DNA from: Saprospiraceae bacterium
Lineage (GTDB): Bacteria > Bacteroidota > Bacteroidia > Chitinophagales > Saprospiraceae
NCBI GenBank assembly: GCA_028279185.1
Contig: JANQSS010000032.1
Location: forward strand, 1 to 52,189
Direction of reading: 5' to 3'
Length of the DNA stretch: 52,189 nucleotides
How positions within the stretch are numbered: the first letter of the stretch is position 1; each line of letters starts with the position of its first letter. The notes under the pieces are model-generated. The model saw nothing but the letters and a program-made list of their open reading frames with translations, searched no databases and had not been told where the DNA came from. Positions 19,279 through 29,461 of this stretch are shown here, in pieces. Position numbers and translations under genes: made by a program.

Positions 19279-22200
19279 TTATTTAATTAAAATCCGCATT
19301 GACCCTTTCGCTGATTCAGATTGTACGTTCACAACATATAGTCCTTGATTCAAATCGGATTTATCAAAGGGCAGAACGTGAGTCCCAACGGACAATTGAC
19401 CTCTATGCAGGGTTTTTATCAGTTTCCCTTGTAAATCGAAAATGCTAACTTCAACGAGCTGTCGCTTATTGATTTGAAATTCCACCGTGCCGCGACTCGT
19501 TATCGGATTTGGGTAAACATTCAAATCAATAGATTCATATGACGTGGGTGAAAATATTCCACTTGGATTAAGCTGATCCACATCGACCGTCCAGATCCCG
19601 CGGCCATGAGTTGCTAATACAATTTCATCCCCTACAATTTTCATTTCCCAAATTGCTACTGGTGGTAGACCATTGTTAGCCAGGTTCCAGGTCTCGCCAC
19701 CGTCTTTAGATTCTACGATTCCGATTTCCGTCCCAGCCCATAGCCAGGCTGTATCCCAAGGCATAGCTATCAAGGTATAAGTTGCCACATCCGGAAATCC
19801 ATTGGAACTCTCTTCAGCATTGGTTACAAAGCCGCTGATGTCCTCCCAGCTCTGACCTAGATCACGTGTTCGGAGCACTTTCGGGCCATCAGCCTGGGAA
19901 AAGAGTGCGTAGGCTGTATTGGAGTCACTTGGGTTAGTGGCTATTCCAGTCAGCGTACCCATCACGGCCAAATCATAATTATTTACAACATGGAAACTAT
20001 CACCTGCATCGGTTGATACGGCTAACATATTACCATCAACCATGCCTCCCCCGGTCCATACTATGTTGGGTGATGCAACACTAATCTCTATCGGGGGGCC
20101 CCAGCTTCTATTAAACCTCCAACCGTCTGGCATCGAAATGACTTCCCAGGAATCACCAAAGTCAGTCGATTTAAGAACACCTTCTTCACTTACCATAAAG
20201 ACCAGATCCGCACTTATTTGAGACGCCGCAACACGTGTGATAAATGGACCTTGTCCGCCGGGAAGGCCAACAAAGTTCCAATTATCTCCTCCGTCGTAAC
20301 TTTTGTATAGACCATTGAATTGTGACGTTTCTAAAATTTGAGATGGATCATCATAATTCCAGGCTGCCTCAAAACCGTCACCACTTGGTGCTTCCACCCA
20401 ATTTGAAGTCTCATCCGGGTCAAGTCCCGAAACCCATGTTCCGTTATCCTGCGTTCCACCAACGTAGCGATCTGCGCCATTCATTTTGTCAATGCCGTAA
20501 AATTGAGAAACATTGTAGCCAAATGAACTCGTAAATGATCCATCGTTGAATGTCGTACCAGTTTGAATAAAAGAGTCTCCTTCATCTGATGAAAATGCTA
20601 CACCTCCGTCATTGGCGTTGATCACATAAAATGATTCTGTGGTATCATTTCTTGGAATAAATATGATGTTATGATGATCAACATGGACACCCTTGCTACC
20701 GACACTATTTGGATATTGAAAATACCCATCTGTTACAGGCTGAAATTCGCTGAGTAGGCCTTGATCCTCTGCTGTTTCGTATAAGAAATTAGCCGGTGGA
20801 AAATTGTTTTCGTCGCCCTGAAAGGCTGTATCGCGCTGTTGGAAAAAGTAATATTGCGCTTTGTGCACCGCGTTGACCGTCTGAAGCTCGACATTACCCG
20901 TATCCACATAATCAAACATATTGAGTGTGACAACATCATGGAATGGAAACTGCGATCCTTCATAATTTTCATATGACCATTTCCCATCACCATTTACATC
21001 GAATATGGCAAGTCCAATCTGCCTGTTATTGTCCAGGTCATAGGCCTCAAATGGCACATCGATCATTTCAAGAAAAGTAAAATCAAAAGTCACTTGATTC
21101 ACTTCAATCAAATGCGCTTTTTGGCTGACTCCAGGACCAAACCGAACTTCGGCATTTACCAGATCATCAATCGTCGTTCCGGGATCAACCGGCAGTCCCT
21201 GAAAAAGATCGGCTGCAAGACCTGATGACTCATCCACAAATGGGCTATTGTCAATATCTTTTAAAAATGTTGTATTATTTACAAATTGATCATAAACCTT
21301 AATTGTGTCAAAATTTCGACCTGGCTCTATCTGAATCATAGGGCCTGCACCGGCAACCCACACCAGGCTGTCGTTATAGGGATGAACGGCAATTGTATTA
21401 TCATACCAGCCCTGGCCTGCTAGCCAGTTTGGCTGAAGCCCATCGAAAATTGGATTAAAAATAGTATGGAACGTGTCTCGCGTAAAAAAGAGCAATGACT
21501 CGCCGTCTCGTTCTTCACAAGCCATGTAGGCAACTCCCGCATCAAGACGAGAAATTGCCATTTCGATTCGGTCTATGCGATGCGGGCGGGAATCCCAAAT
21601 AACAGACCATGTCTCGCCGGCATCTTCTGATTTGTAGACACCGCGAGAATTCACAGCAGCATATTGCGTGTCAAAATCACCTTCAACATGAAGTATTTGT
21701 TGAACCCGACCAACAGAAGTGAAAAATTTCTGTGCCCATGTCTGTCCGCCATCTATAGATTTCATTATGAACGACATGCGGACTCCATTTATAAATTGGC
21801 CAATTGTTGAGGCGATCACAATATTTTCGTCTTCCGGATCAACAATAATTCGCGTGACATTGGCAAATTGATTGTCGTTAGATGTAGCACTTAATACTTG
21901 CCAGGTATTTCCTCGATCTATAGACTTTAGCATACCACTGCCAGTAATTCCATCGATATTGCCAAATCCTTCTCCTGTTCCAGCGTATATCACATCACCA
22001 TTCGAAGGCGCCATGGCCAAAGTTGATGTCGCCAAATTTGGGATATCTGTCGTTAATAAGGTCCAGGATTCTCCGCCGTTTTCTGTTTTCCAAATTCCAC
22101 CTCCAACGGATCCCGCGAACCAGGTTAGTGCAGATGTATCTGCCGGATCAACGATCAACCCTCTGGTACGTCCACCACAGTTTGCAGGTCCGCGCTCCTT

Positions 22201-22470
22201 CCATTCATACATATCTCCACTTCTGGTCCCACGGTCTTTGCTTGCTTTTTCATATGCCCGCTGGACATCACCGACCTTATAGCCCGATGTGGCCTCGCCA
22301 TCGCGTGTACGAATTAATGTATGTACGGCTGCAAACTTAGCAGGTCCATCAAATCGTAAAGTGGGAGATTTCATTTCTTCATCAAGCACTTTTTTTTCAG
22401 TTGAATGCTCATGTTGACATGCCGTTAGAAAGCAAGTCAGTATAAAAATTAGGAGTTGAATTTTTTTCAT
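19279..22470 (-). CDS. Secreted BNR/sortilin-like beta-propeller protein with T9SS sorting domain
   Basis: 1063 residues. The N-terminus is a lipoprotein-type signal (MKKIQLLIFILTCFLTAC, lipobox LTAC, Cys18). Ten Asp-box motifs of the form S/T-x-D-x-G-x-T/S-W/F are scattered through the protein, for example TENGGESW, SIDRGNTW, SIDGGQTW, SEDAGETW, SSDEGDSF, SYDGGDNW, STDFGDSW, STDAGDSF, TRDLGQSW and SKDGGETW. This is the pattern of VPS10/sortilin-like or sialidase-like propellers, but no sialidase Arg triad is evident, so enzymatic activity should not be assumed. The last ~85 residues (VYPNPITSRGTVEF to KGSMRILIK) are a type A T9SS C-terminal sorting domain. Having both a lipobox and a T9SS tail is odd. 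The lipoprotein gene lies 33 bp upstream, probably in the same transcript. Confidence 0.88.
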   Translation of the reverse strand: MKKIQLLIFILTCFLTACQHEHSTEKKVLDEEMKSPTLRFDGPAKFAAVHTLIRTRDGEATSGYKVGDVQRAYEKASKDRGTRSGDMYEWKERGPANCGGRTRGLIVDPADTSALTWFAGSVGGGIWKTENGGESWTLLTTDIPNLATSTLAMAPSNGDVIYAGTGEGFGNIDGITGSGMLKSIDRGNTWQVLSATSNDNQFANVTRIIVDPEDENIVIASTIGQFINGVRMSFIMKSIDGGQTWAQKFFTSVGRVQQILHVEGDFDTQYAAVNSRGVYKSEDAGETWSVIWDSRPHRIDRIEMAISRLDAGVAYMACEERDGESLLFFTRDTFHTIFNPIFDGLQPNWLAGQGWYDNTIAVHPYNDSLVWVAGAGPMIQIEPGRNFDTIKVYDQFVNNTTFLKDIDNSPFVDESSGLAADLFQGLPVDPGTTIDDLVNAEVRFGPGVSQKAHLIEVNQVTFDFTFLEMIDVPFEAYDLDNNRQIGLAIFDVNGDGKWSYENYEGSQFPFHDVVTLNMFDYVDTGNVELQTVNAVHKAQYYFFQQRDTAFQGDENNFPPANFLYETAEDQGLLSEFQPVTDGYFQYPNSVGSKGVHVDHHNIIFIPRNDTTESFYVINANDGGVAFSSDEGDSFIQTGTTFNDGSFTSSFGYNVSQFYGIDKMNGADRYVGGTQDNGTWVSGLDPDETSNWVEAPSGDGFEAAWNYDDPSQILETSQFNGLYKSYDGGDNWNFVGLPGGQGPFITRVAASQISADLVFMVSEEGVLKSTDFGDSWEVISMPDGWRFNRSWGPPIEISVASPNIVWTGGGMVDGNMLAVSTDAGDSFHVVNNYDLAVMGTLTGIATNPSDSNTAYALFSQADGPKVLRTRDLGQSWEDISGFVTNAEESSNGFPDVATYTLIAMPWDTAWLWAGTEIGIVESKDGGETWNLANNGLPPVAIWEMKIVGDEIVLATHGRGIWTVDVDQLNPSGIFSPTSYESIDLNVYPNPITSRGTVEFQINKRQLVEVSIFDLQGKLIKTLHRGQLSVGTHVLPFDKSDLNQGLYVVNVQSESAKGSMRILIK

Positions 22471-22503
22471 AATAAAATCATGCAGTATTAGGAAGGTGAA
22501 TAA

Positions 22504-22941
22504 TTATTTAGGTGGCTTTAAAAAAGAGCCACTATATTTTTTACGGTTTTTGACGTGGTAGCGATAGACATTCTGTCCGTTGTTCCCAGAATTAGGATTT
22601 GGTATACCCATACGAGTGGTTACCTTGACAACTTCTGGGTTTTCCCATTCGGCTTTCCCACCTATTTCTGTTTTGTCGAAGATTACTTCGTCCGCCTGAA
22701 TATCGAAAATAAAGAATCGCAAGGTTGGGTAAGCATCCGCAGGTCTCGTCGATATTTTTTTGAATACCAACACGAAGTTTTCATCGGCATTATAGGTGTG
22801 CTCATAACTACTTCCAAACTGTGCTTGAGCGCGCTCTTTCCAGGACAAGTCCATTTTAGGTTTTGAAGCACTTGATTTTGATGAATTACAACTGAACATG
22901 TGTAAGGCTAGTAGTATGACTAAGACTGAACTGACTTTCAT
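22504..22941 (-). CDS. Small lipoprotein of unknown function
   Basis: Using the ATG at 22941 gives 145 residues with a textbook lipoprotein signal (MKVSSVLVILLALHMFSC, Cys18); an upstream in-frame start at 22980 adds 13 residues and would displace it. The mature part is beta-rich, with KISTRPADAYPTLRFFIFD and TEIGGKAEWENPEVVKV, and ends with a basic segment. I do not recognise a family. It sits 33 bp upstream of the Asp-box propeller gene on the same strand. Confidence 0.75.
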   Translation of the reverse strand: MKVSSVLVILLALHMFSCNSSKSSASKPKMDLSWKERAQAQFGSSYEHTYNADENFVLVFKKISTRPADAYPTLRFFIFDIQADEVIFDKTEIGGKAEWENPEVVKVTTRMGIPNPNSGNNGQNVYRYHVKNRKKYSGSFLKPPK

Positions 22942-22999
22942 TGTGCTGCAAGTTGGACTTAAAAGTAAAGAAAAAAGCAATGAAGCTAGTGAAATCGCG

Positions 23000-23021
23000 C
23001 CTGCATTTCGACCAATGCAGG
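23000..23021. repeat. Inverted repeat upstream of the lipoprotein gene
   Basis: Perfect 8-bp arms CCTGCATT and AATGCAGG with a 6-nt spacer, 59 bp upstream of the lipoprotein ATG. There is no T-tract on either side, so an operator or mRNA leader hairpin is more likely than a terminator. Confidence 0.5.
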
Positions 23022-23059
23022 TAAGATTAGGACGTACATCGATAGGGCTAACATATCCG

Positions 23060-23092
23060 TAAAAACTGCCCCATTCAAAACTTGAATGGGGC
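23060..23092 (-). terminator. Rho-independent terminator of the 178-residue membrane protein gene
   Basis: An 11-bp perfect stem (GCCCCATTCAA, 3-nt loop, TTGAATGGGGC) lies 23 bp after the stop codon and is followed on the minus strand by AGTTTTTA. Confidence 0.85.
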
Positions 23093-23115
23093 TAAATTGA
23101 ACACTTGTATTTTTT

Positions 23116-23652
23116 CTATTTGCGACTCATAAAAAAGCCTAGCCACAATCCACAGAGTCCCCACTGCACGATAGCATCGAGTAATTCTGGCATTGAGTTG
23201 TTTTCAAACCATATTTGCGATACGTAATTATCGGACAGGTATCCAATCAATCCCACCGCCAAACTGCAGAATAGAGCCGTTTTGAAATCTAAACGTTCAA
23301 TCTTCGATAAGACAAAACACAACAGAAGAACAGCGAGAAAGTCAACAATAAAACCTCGTAGTAGATTTGAACCGAAGCTTACATCATAAGCCTTGTGATA
23401 GGACACCTGTGCCCAGGGCTTGCCCGACATAGCATCGCGCTGGGCTTGAAATTCTTCAGCGGAGCTACCGGGTGGAACCGTCGGTAAGAAATACTCTCCT
23501 TCGGGCAAATCAGCAAGTACGTTGAGTATTTTATCCTGATCAGCCGTGTACTGGAGTGTGCTTCCATGTAAATTGAGCATACCCCAGGATAAAAATTGCC
23601 AGATAAACAGAATCAGTCCACCCACCAAGGATCCAATAAGTAATTTTGACAT
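23116..23652 (-). CDS. Membrane protein of unknown function
   Basis: 178 residues. An N-terminal helix (about 4-24, LIGSLVGGLILFIWQFLSWG) is followed by a ~70-residue soluble segment (with LPEGEYFLPTVPPGSSAEEF), then helices at about 98-115, 124-142 and 160-175. I do not recognise the family with certainty. It has its own terminator and no close upstream neighbour, so it is probably a single-gene unit. Confidence 0.8.
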   Translation of the reverse strand: MSKLLIGSLVGGLILFIWQFLSWGMLNLHGSTLQYTADQDKILNVLADLPEGEYFLPTVPPGSSAEEFQAQRDAMSGKPWAQVSYHKAYDVSFGSNLLRGFIVDFLAVLLLCFVLSKIERLDFKTALFCSLAVGLIGYLSDNYVSQIWFENNSMPELLDAIVQWGLCGLWLGFFMSRK

Positions 23653-23951
23653 GATAATTTCATTTGTATTGATGAATAATCCTACAATTTAATAAAAATA
23701 AGACAGACTTTGATCGTACTGATATTCAAATGGAGGGTGACGACCATAAGTACAACATCTGATGACGGCACATCGAGAAATCAATATCTATAAAAATGAT
23801 ATTCGAATACACTAATTACTTTCTCGTGATAATAAATTCAATGTACTATGAAATGTTTATTTTTTGCATTCGGTCTTTGACTCGGAAGTTATATAGAATT
23901 CAAATAAAACCTTTGAGTCTATTCGACACTTACTTATTCATTTAATTTTCT

Positions 23952-24101
23952 CTATTCGCTTTCAAGCATAATTTTTAAATAAGCGGCATAGATTTTTTCT
24001 TTCTCGTGAGTTTGAAGCAGATTTTCAGCCTCCTTGCCGATAATTATATCTTCGAAACCAACCTGAAGAGCCTTGATTTCGTAACCCGTACCATGCCAAT
24101 T
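23952..24101 (-). pseudogene. Short coding remnant without start codon
   Basis: Between in-frame stops there are 49 codons of protein-like sequence (WHGTGYEIKALQVGFEDI, then KEAENLLQTHEKEKIYAAYL) with amphipathic helices, but no start codon except a Met near the end. The sequence upstream in other frames is not coding-like. It looks like the C-terminal end of a decayed gene; I do not recognise the family. Confidence 0.35.
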
Positions 24102-24135
24102 TTAATCAGATTGTTACAGCAATTTTGCAGAGTTT

Positions 24136-24157
24136 GGCCGACATCTACTAGTCGGCC
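24136..24157. repeat. Inverted repeat in the clpB upstream gap
   Basis: Perfect 7-bp arms GGCCGAC and GTCGGCC with an 8-nt loop. It could be an old terminator or a protein site; neither side has a T-tract. Confidence 0.4.
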
Positions 24158-24662
24158 GTAATGATCCACACTATGTCGAAAGCGCTTACAGCTAAACAAA
24201 CCTGTTACCCAATCTCAGCTGATCGAAATCGGCTGGTGTACGAAAAGTTTGAATCCATCAATAAGTGGCGCTTAGCGTAAATGGATCATATGAGTTGGAT
24301 GTAATAAAATATTTGGTCACGAATAAGTTATCATATAACGAAGAATAAGATAATGAACCATTGGGGCATAATGTCACCCTATTCGTATCCAATAGTGGAA
24401 ATGGATAGAGAAGTGAGTAAAAACACGGAGGCGAGCATGGTTTTATTTTTTGCTTACTGATTTGGCGGGCATTGATACAACATAGGGTATTTAATTATGA
24501 ACATGCCAAGACTAGGTCAAAATGACATAACTTTAAAGAAAGAACGCTGACAATGTGACAGAATATTGGTTTGTTTTATACACCAATTGTCTTTATTTAA
24601 TCTTCTGGTATTTAGGTATGTAAATTGATCTGTAACATAAATAAAGAAGAATACTATCAGTT

Positions 24663-27272
24663 ATGAATACGAACAAATTCACATTAAAAACACAAGAGGC
24701 CATTCAGCGGGCAAATCAACTTGCTGCTGAAAATGGTCAACAAAGCATAGAGATTGGGCACCTGCTAAGGGGAATATTATCGGTTGACGAAACGATCACT
24801 CCGTATATCGCTAAAAAACATGCCGCGAACTTTAAACAAATTGAAAAGGGAGTTGATCTATTAGTCCAAAATTATCCAAAGGTAAGCGGTGGCGATGTAT
24901 ATGTTTCGCGAGATGTTTCAAAAGTTTTTACTAAAGCCGAATCACTTTTAAAAAAATTCAACGATGAATTTATCGCTTTAGAACACCTGCTACTCGCTAT
25001 TATTGATATAAAAAGTGATGTGCAGCGGATTTTAAAAGACGCGGGACTAACCTATAAAGGAACGGAACTGGCAATATTAGAATTGCGAAAAGGGAGTAAT
25101 GTAAATACCCAAAGTGCAGAAGCCAGTTATAACGCACTGACGAAATATGCTACCAATTTAAATCAACGCGCACGTAGCGGAAAACTAGATCCAGTCATTG
25201 GCAGGGATGAAGAAATACGTCGTGTGCTGCATATTTTGGCTCGCCGATCTAAAAATAACCCGATATTAATCGGGCAACCTGGAGTGGGGAAGACCGCAAT
25301 CATCGAAGGTCTTGCACATCGAATTGTCAATGGAGATGTTCCGGAAGATCTATTGGACAAAGAAGTTTATTCACTGGATATGGGTGCACTTATTGCAGGT
25401 GCTAAATATCAGGGTGAATTTGAAGAACGGCTAAAATCAGTTGTCAATGAAGTCGTTTTGGCCAATGGGTCCATATTTCTGTTTATCGACGAAATTCACA
25501 CTTTAGTTGGTGCAGGTAAATCACAAGGAGCTATGGACGCTGCAAACATATTGAAGCCAGCATTGGCAAGAGGGGACTTGAGAGCAATCGGTGCAACCAC
25601 TTTGGATGAATACCAGAAATATTTCGAAAAGGACAAAGCACTGGAGCGCCGATTCCAGATGGTCATGGTAGATGAACCGTCAGAAGAAGATGCAATATCA
25701 ATTTTGCGAGGTTTAAAAGAACGGTACGAAGCCCATCATAAAATAAATATCACTGACGCAGCCATCGTATCTGCTGTACAATTATCAACGCGATATATCG
25801 CTGATCGATTTCTGCCCGATAAGGCTATTGATTTAATCGATGAAGCTGCCGCCAGACTTCGTTTAGAAATGAATTCAATGCCCGAAGAGCTGGACGAAGT
25901 CGAGCGCAAAATTCGTCAACTCGAAATTGAGCGGGAAGCCATGAAACGTGAAAATGATGAGGATAAAATTCAACAATTAAATATTAGCATATCTAATTTA
26001 GAATATGATCGAACTTCCTTACGCGCAAAGTGGGAAAACGAAAAAGCTGTCGTCTCAAATGTGCAAAAACGTAAAGAAGAACTAGAGCAATTAAAGCATG
26101 AAGCAGCACGGTTAGAACGTACAGGAGATTTGAGTAAAGTAGCCGAAATTCGGTACGGAAAGATTCCTGAAATTCAGAAGCAACTTGATAATGGAACCGT
26201 TGCTCTACAAGAAATGCAAATGCAAGGCAATATGCTCGTGAAGGAGGAAGTTGACGTCGAGGATATTGCGCAAATTGTGAGTAAGTGGACAGGAATACCG
26301 GTTACACGAATGCTAAAAAGTGAACGTGAAAAACTTATCCAGTTGGAATCCGATTTACATAAACGTGTAGTGGGTCAGAATGAAGCGGTTGAAGCCGTAG
26401 CCTATGCTATACGTCGCAGTCGCACAGGTCTTTCAAATGAAAAAAAACCAATTGGGTCCTTTCTTTTTCTTGGCACAACAGGTGTGGGCAAAACGGAACT
26501 AGCTAAAGCATTGGCGGAGTATTTATTCAATGATGAAAATCTCATGACGCGCATCGATATGAGCGAATATCAGGAACGTCATGCTGTAAGCAGACTTATC
26601 GGTGCACCTCCCGGCTATGTCGGTTATGATGAAGGCGGCCAATTGACAGAAGCTGTGCGACGTAAACCGTATAGTGTAGTATTACTCGACGAAATTGAAA
26701 AAGCTCATCCTGATGTTTTTAATATTCTACTACAGGTTTTAGAAGATGGTCATTTGACGGATAATAAAGGACGAATTGCTAATTTTAAAAACACGATTAT
26801 AATTATGACGTCCAATATTGGGTCAGATATAATCCGTGAAAATTTCGAACAATTAAAGGATCACAATAAAGAAGAAATTATTGAGCGAACGCGAGTTTTG
26901 GTTTTTGAACTCTTAAAAAAATCCATGCGACCTGAATTTTTAAATCGCATTGACGAAATTACGATGTTCAAACCGTTGAGCCGGAAAGATATTAGGGCCA
27001 TCGTAGAGATTCAAATTAAACACTTACAAGAGACTTTAAAAAATCAGAACATTGACTTGGAAGTCACGACACAAACTATGGATTATCTGGCTGAATCAGG
27101 ATATAATCCGGAATTTGGTGCTCGGCCGCTTAAGCGAGTTATTCAACGAAAACTATTGAACAAACTTTCTGACGAAATTCTTAAAGGATCATTATCCGCC
27201 AACTCGTCCATATTGATTGATGTTTTTGACGATGAAATTGTATTCCGGCAGCCATCAATCATGTCTAATTAA
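24663..27272 (+). CDS. clpB: ATP-dependent disaggregase ClpB
   Basis: 869 residues, normal for the family. The N-terminal Clp repeat domain occupies about 1-145. Nucleotide-binding domain 1 has Walker A GQPGVGKT (204-211) and Walker B LFIDEIHT. The coiled-coil middle domain (about 400-530, rich in E/K/R) separates ClpB from ClpC/ClpA. Nucleotide-binding domain 2 has Walker A GTTGVGKT (604-611), Walker [14 protein letters not shown] and the sensor segment [13 protein letters not shown]. ClpB works with DnaK/DnaJ to rescue aggregated proteins in the cytosol. It stands alone after a 1-kb gap. Confidence 0.97.
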   Translation: MNTNKFTLKTQEAIQRANQLAAENGQQSIEIGHLLRGILSVDETITPYIAKKHAANFKQIEKGVDLLVQNYPKVSGGDVYVSRDVSKVFTKAESLLKKFNDEFIALEHLLLAIIDIKSDVQRILKDAGLTYKGTELAILELRKGSNVNTQSAEASYNALTKYATNLNQRARSGKLDPVIGRDEEIRRVLHILARRSKNNPILIGQPGVGKTAIIEGLAHRIVNGDVPEDLLDKEVYSLDMGALIAGAKYQGEFEERLKSVVNEVVLANGSIFLFIDEIHTLVGAGKSQGAMDAANILKPALARGDLRAIGATTLDEYQKYFEKDKALERRFQMVMVDEPSEEDAISILRGLKERYEAHHKINITDAAIVSAVQLSTRYIADRFLPDKAIDLIDEAAARLRLEMNSMPEELDEVERKIRQLEIEREAMKRENDEDKIQQLNISISNLEYDRTSLRAKWENEKAVVSNVQKRKEELEQLKHEAARLERTGDLSKVAEIRYGKIPEIQKQLDNGTVALQEMQMQGNMLVKEEVDVEDIAQIVSKWTGIPVTRMLKSEREKLIQLESDLHKRVVGQNEAVEAVAYAIRRSRTGLSNEKKPIGSFLFLGTTGVGKTELAKALAEYLFNDENLMTRIDMSEYQERHAVSRLIGAPPGYVGYDEGGQLTEAVRRKPYSVVLLDEIEKAHPDVFNILLQVLEDGHLTDNKGRIANFKNTIIIMTSNIGSDIIRENFEQLKDHNKEEIIERTRVLVFELLKKSMRPEFLNRIDEITMFKPLSRKDIRAIVEIQIKHLQETLKNQNIDLEVTTQTMDYLAESGYNPEFGARPLKRVIQRKLLNKLSDEILKGSLSANSSILIDVFDDEIVFRQPSIMSN

Positions 27273-27657
27273 GCACGTCTAAAAAAATATTGGTCTGAGA
27301 TGAGCACTATCCCGCGCATCTCAGACCATTACATACATAAATTACAATGTCCTTTCCTATACTTACTTTTTTTGCTAGACAGAACTGATTATCTGGTCGA
27401 TTCCGAATAACTCTTAGTATGTAAATATACCTGCCAATAAGGGTTTTTAACTCAGATGTATGTCGATTTACTGACACCTATTTGAGGTATTAAAAACGTA
27501 TTATGCAAGGTATATTGAAGTATCAATTGATCAATTATAGACAAAGTATACATAGACGATTGCTTAATCGAATTTCCTGTTGCAATATTTTGTGTTTACG
27601 TAAGTCTTTACAAATTTTGAGTTCGCGCATTGATTCCCCTTCCAAACCTATGCCTCG
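27273..27657. other. 385-bp intergenic region between clpB and the DUF1800 gene
   Basis: It contains the hairpin at 27291-27328 and otherwise AT-rich sequence that presumably includes the DUF1800 operon promoter. I could not assign an exact promoter element, and no reading frame is supported. Confidence 0.5.
27291..27328. terminator. Hairpin after clpB, possible terminator
   Basis: A perfect 12-bp stem (TGGTCTGAGATG and CATCTCAGACCA) with a 14-nt loop, 18 bp after the clpB stop. The plus-strand flank after it is only TTACATAC, while a run of A precedes it, so the T-tract would be on the minus strand. It may still end clpB transcription. Confidence 0.55.
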
Positions 27658-29436
27658 ATGAAATTGTCCGTTTTCCTAATAAAGCCGTTATTACTATTCG
27701 CTCTTTGCATAAATGCACAATCTCAGCGAATAATAGGTGAGGGTTATCCAGTACACGATGTGGAAATACAAACAAGTCATGCCGAAGCTGCACAACCCGG
27801 ACTTAACACACTAAGTGGAAGAGGATTACGGCCAAATCAAAACGCCGCCTCCCGGTTTTTAGCACAAGCCACTCTAGGGGCAGATATAGAACTCATAAAT
27901 TCGGTTACTACAACGGGCATATCAACCTGGCTTGATGACCAATTAAATATGCCCGTGCAATTCAGTATAGTCGATTACCTATATACATTAATTGACCTGG
28001 CACAGGATTCTTTAGATATGCTTGGTGACACGACGGATTTTCCAGCACCTACGAGATTTTGGAATTATGGTTGGTGGAAGCATGTAATCGACGGGCCCGA
28101 TTTAGTTCGTGCACGTGTTGCGCTCGCTATGAGCCATATTTTCGTCGTATCCGAAAATTCCAATTTAAGTTCACGACCATTAGGCTTGGCAAGCTACTAC
28201 GACTTACTCTTAAATCACGCTTTTGGAAACTATCGGGATCTATTGCAAGCGATGACTGAGCACCCATCAATGGGTGTTTACCTAACATACATTCACAATC
28301 CAAAAACTGATACTGTCGCGAATACATTTCCCGATGAAAACTTTGCGCGCGAGCTCATGCAATTGTTTACCATTGGATTATTTGAATTAAATAATGATGG
28401 TTCATTTGTACTGGATGTAAATAACCAGCCCATTCCGACCTATGACAACGACGACATTCAGGAATTTGCGAAAATATTTACAGGTTTTACCTGGGCTACA
28501 GCCTCTGCATTTGGCGCCGGACCCGTGTCATACAATGAGCCAATGGAAATGTGGAACAGTATGCATGAACCCGGTCCAAAATATCTGCTAAACAATTTTA
28601 TTGTGCCCGATCGCAATCCGATTAATGGAATGGCGGATGTTTCAGATGCCCTTGATAATTTATTCAATCATCCAAACGTGGGACCATTTGTCTGTCGTCA
28701 ATTAATCCAACATCTGGTCAAATCCAATCCTACACCTGCTTATATAGATCGCGTTGCCTCAATATTTAACAATGACGGTACAGGTGTAAGAGGAAACATG
28801 AAGGAAGTTGTTCGTGCCATTTTTTTAGATCCAGAGGCTCGTACGTGCGCCGAACAAGACGGCCAATTCTCAGGTTTGCTGCGCGAACCGTTGCTACGTT
28901 ATACCAATATTTGTCGGGCATTTAACGCTTCCAGTGCCGATGGCCATATTCGAAGTACGATGACAGACTTTCAAACAATTCTCCTTCAAAAACCGCTTGC
29001 TGCCCCTAGCGTATTTAATTTCTTCAAGCCAGATTACCAACCATTTGGTCCAATTCAATCAAATCAGATGGTTGCACCTGAATTTCAAATATTCAACGCT
29101 CAATCTGCCGTGGGATATGGAACCTTTTTGAATAAGTGGACAATGGATGACCAGAAATTAATTGAGTACGGATTTTTATTTCCAGGTGAAACATATAATG
29201 AAGACAATCGGGCCAAACTTGATTTGTCAACTGAATTCGCCATGTCGCAAGCGGGTGAGGTCGACCAGCTTATTGAACATTACAACCTACTACTTTGCAA
29301 TGGCAGCATGTCAATGAGCACCCGGGGTTACATATCGAATTTATTAAACCAAATAGAAGATGATCAATATAAATTACGTGCAAGGCTGGGATTATTCCTG
29401 GTGATGATTTCACCTGACTATCTCATACTGCGCTAA
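27658..29436 (+). CDS. DUF1800 family exported protein
   Basis: 592 residues with a signal peptide (MKLSVFLIKPLLLFALCINAQ). Typical DUF1800 features include NAASRFLAQATLGAD near the mature N-terminus, FARELMQLFTIGLFELN, YDNDDIQEFAKIFTGFTW and the later FVCRQLIQHLVKSNPTPAY. The biochemical role is unknown. DUF1800 proteins are nearly always encoded next to a DUF1501 protein, as here (25-bp gap), suggesting the two act together in the envelope. First gene of a three-gene operon. Confidence 0.92.
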   Translation: MKLSVFLIKPLLLFALCINAQSQRIIGEGYPVHDVEIQTSHAEAAQPGLNTLSGRGLRPNQNAASRFLAQATLGADIELINSVTTTGISTWLDDQLNMPVQFSIVDYLYTLIDLAQDSLDMLGDTTDFPAPTRFWNYGWWKHVIDGPDLVRARVALAMSHIFVVSENSNLSSRPLGLASYYDLLLNHAFGNYRDLLQAMTEHPSMGVYLTYIHNPKTDTVANTFPDENFARELMQLFTIGLFELNNDGSFVLDVNNQPIPTYDNDDIQEFAKIFTGFTWATASAFGAGPVSYNEPMEMWNSMHEPGPKYLLNNFIVPDRNPINGMADVSDALDNLFNHPNVGPFVCRQLIQHLVKSNPTPAYIDRVASIFNNDGTGVRGNMKEVVRAIFLDPEARTCAEQDGQFSGLLREPLLRYTNICRAFNASSADGHIRSTMTDFQTILLQKPLAAPSVFNFFKPDYQPFGPIQSNQMVAPEFQIFNAQSAVGYGTFLNKWTMDDQKLIEYGFLFPGETYNEDNRAKLDLSTEFAMSQAGEVDQLIEHYNLLLCNGSMSMSTRGYISNLLNQIEDDQYKLRARLGLFLVMISPDYLILR

Positions 29437-29461
29437 TTAATTAAAGAATCGTAGGAGTTAA

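Larger units (their letters stand above)
23653..24662. other. 1-kb intergenic region upstream of clpB
   Basis: No complete gene is visible. It contains a short coding-like remnant on the minus strand (23952-24101), a 7-bp inverted repeat GGCCGAC/GTCGGCC at 24136-24157, and near 24569-24591 an ATTGGT/ACCAAT inverted repeat about 70-90 bp before the clpB start. The clpB promoter must lie in the last few hundred bp; I found no exact TAnnTTTG match. Confidence 0.55.

Noticed and set aside
21872-22340. Two overlapping plus-strand frames of 136 and 105 codons
   Set aside because: Both lie antisense to the Asp-box propeller gene, have unlikely composition and overlap each other in different frames.
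24560-24662. CIRCE-type or other classical heat-shock operator before clpB
   Set aside because: The only inverted repeat there (ATTGGT/ACCAAT) does not resemble CIRCE, and no clear sigma-32-like promoter was seen.
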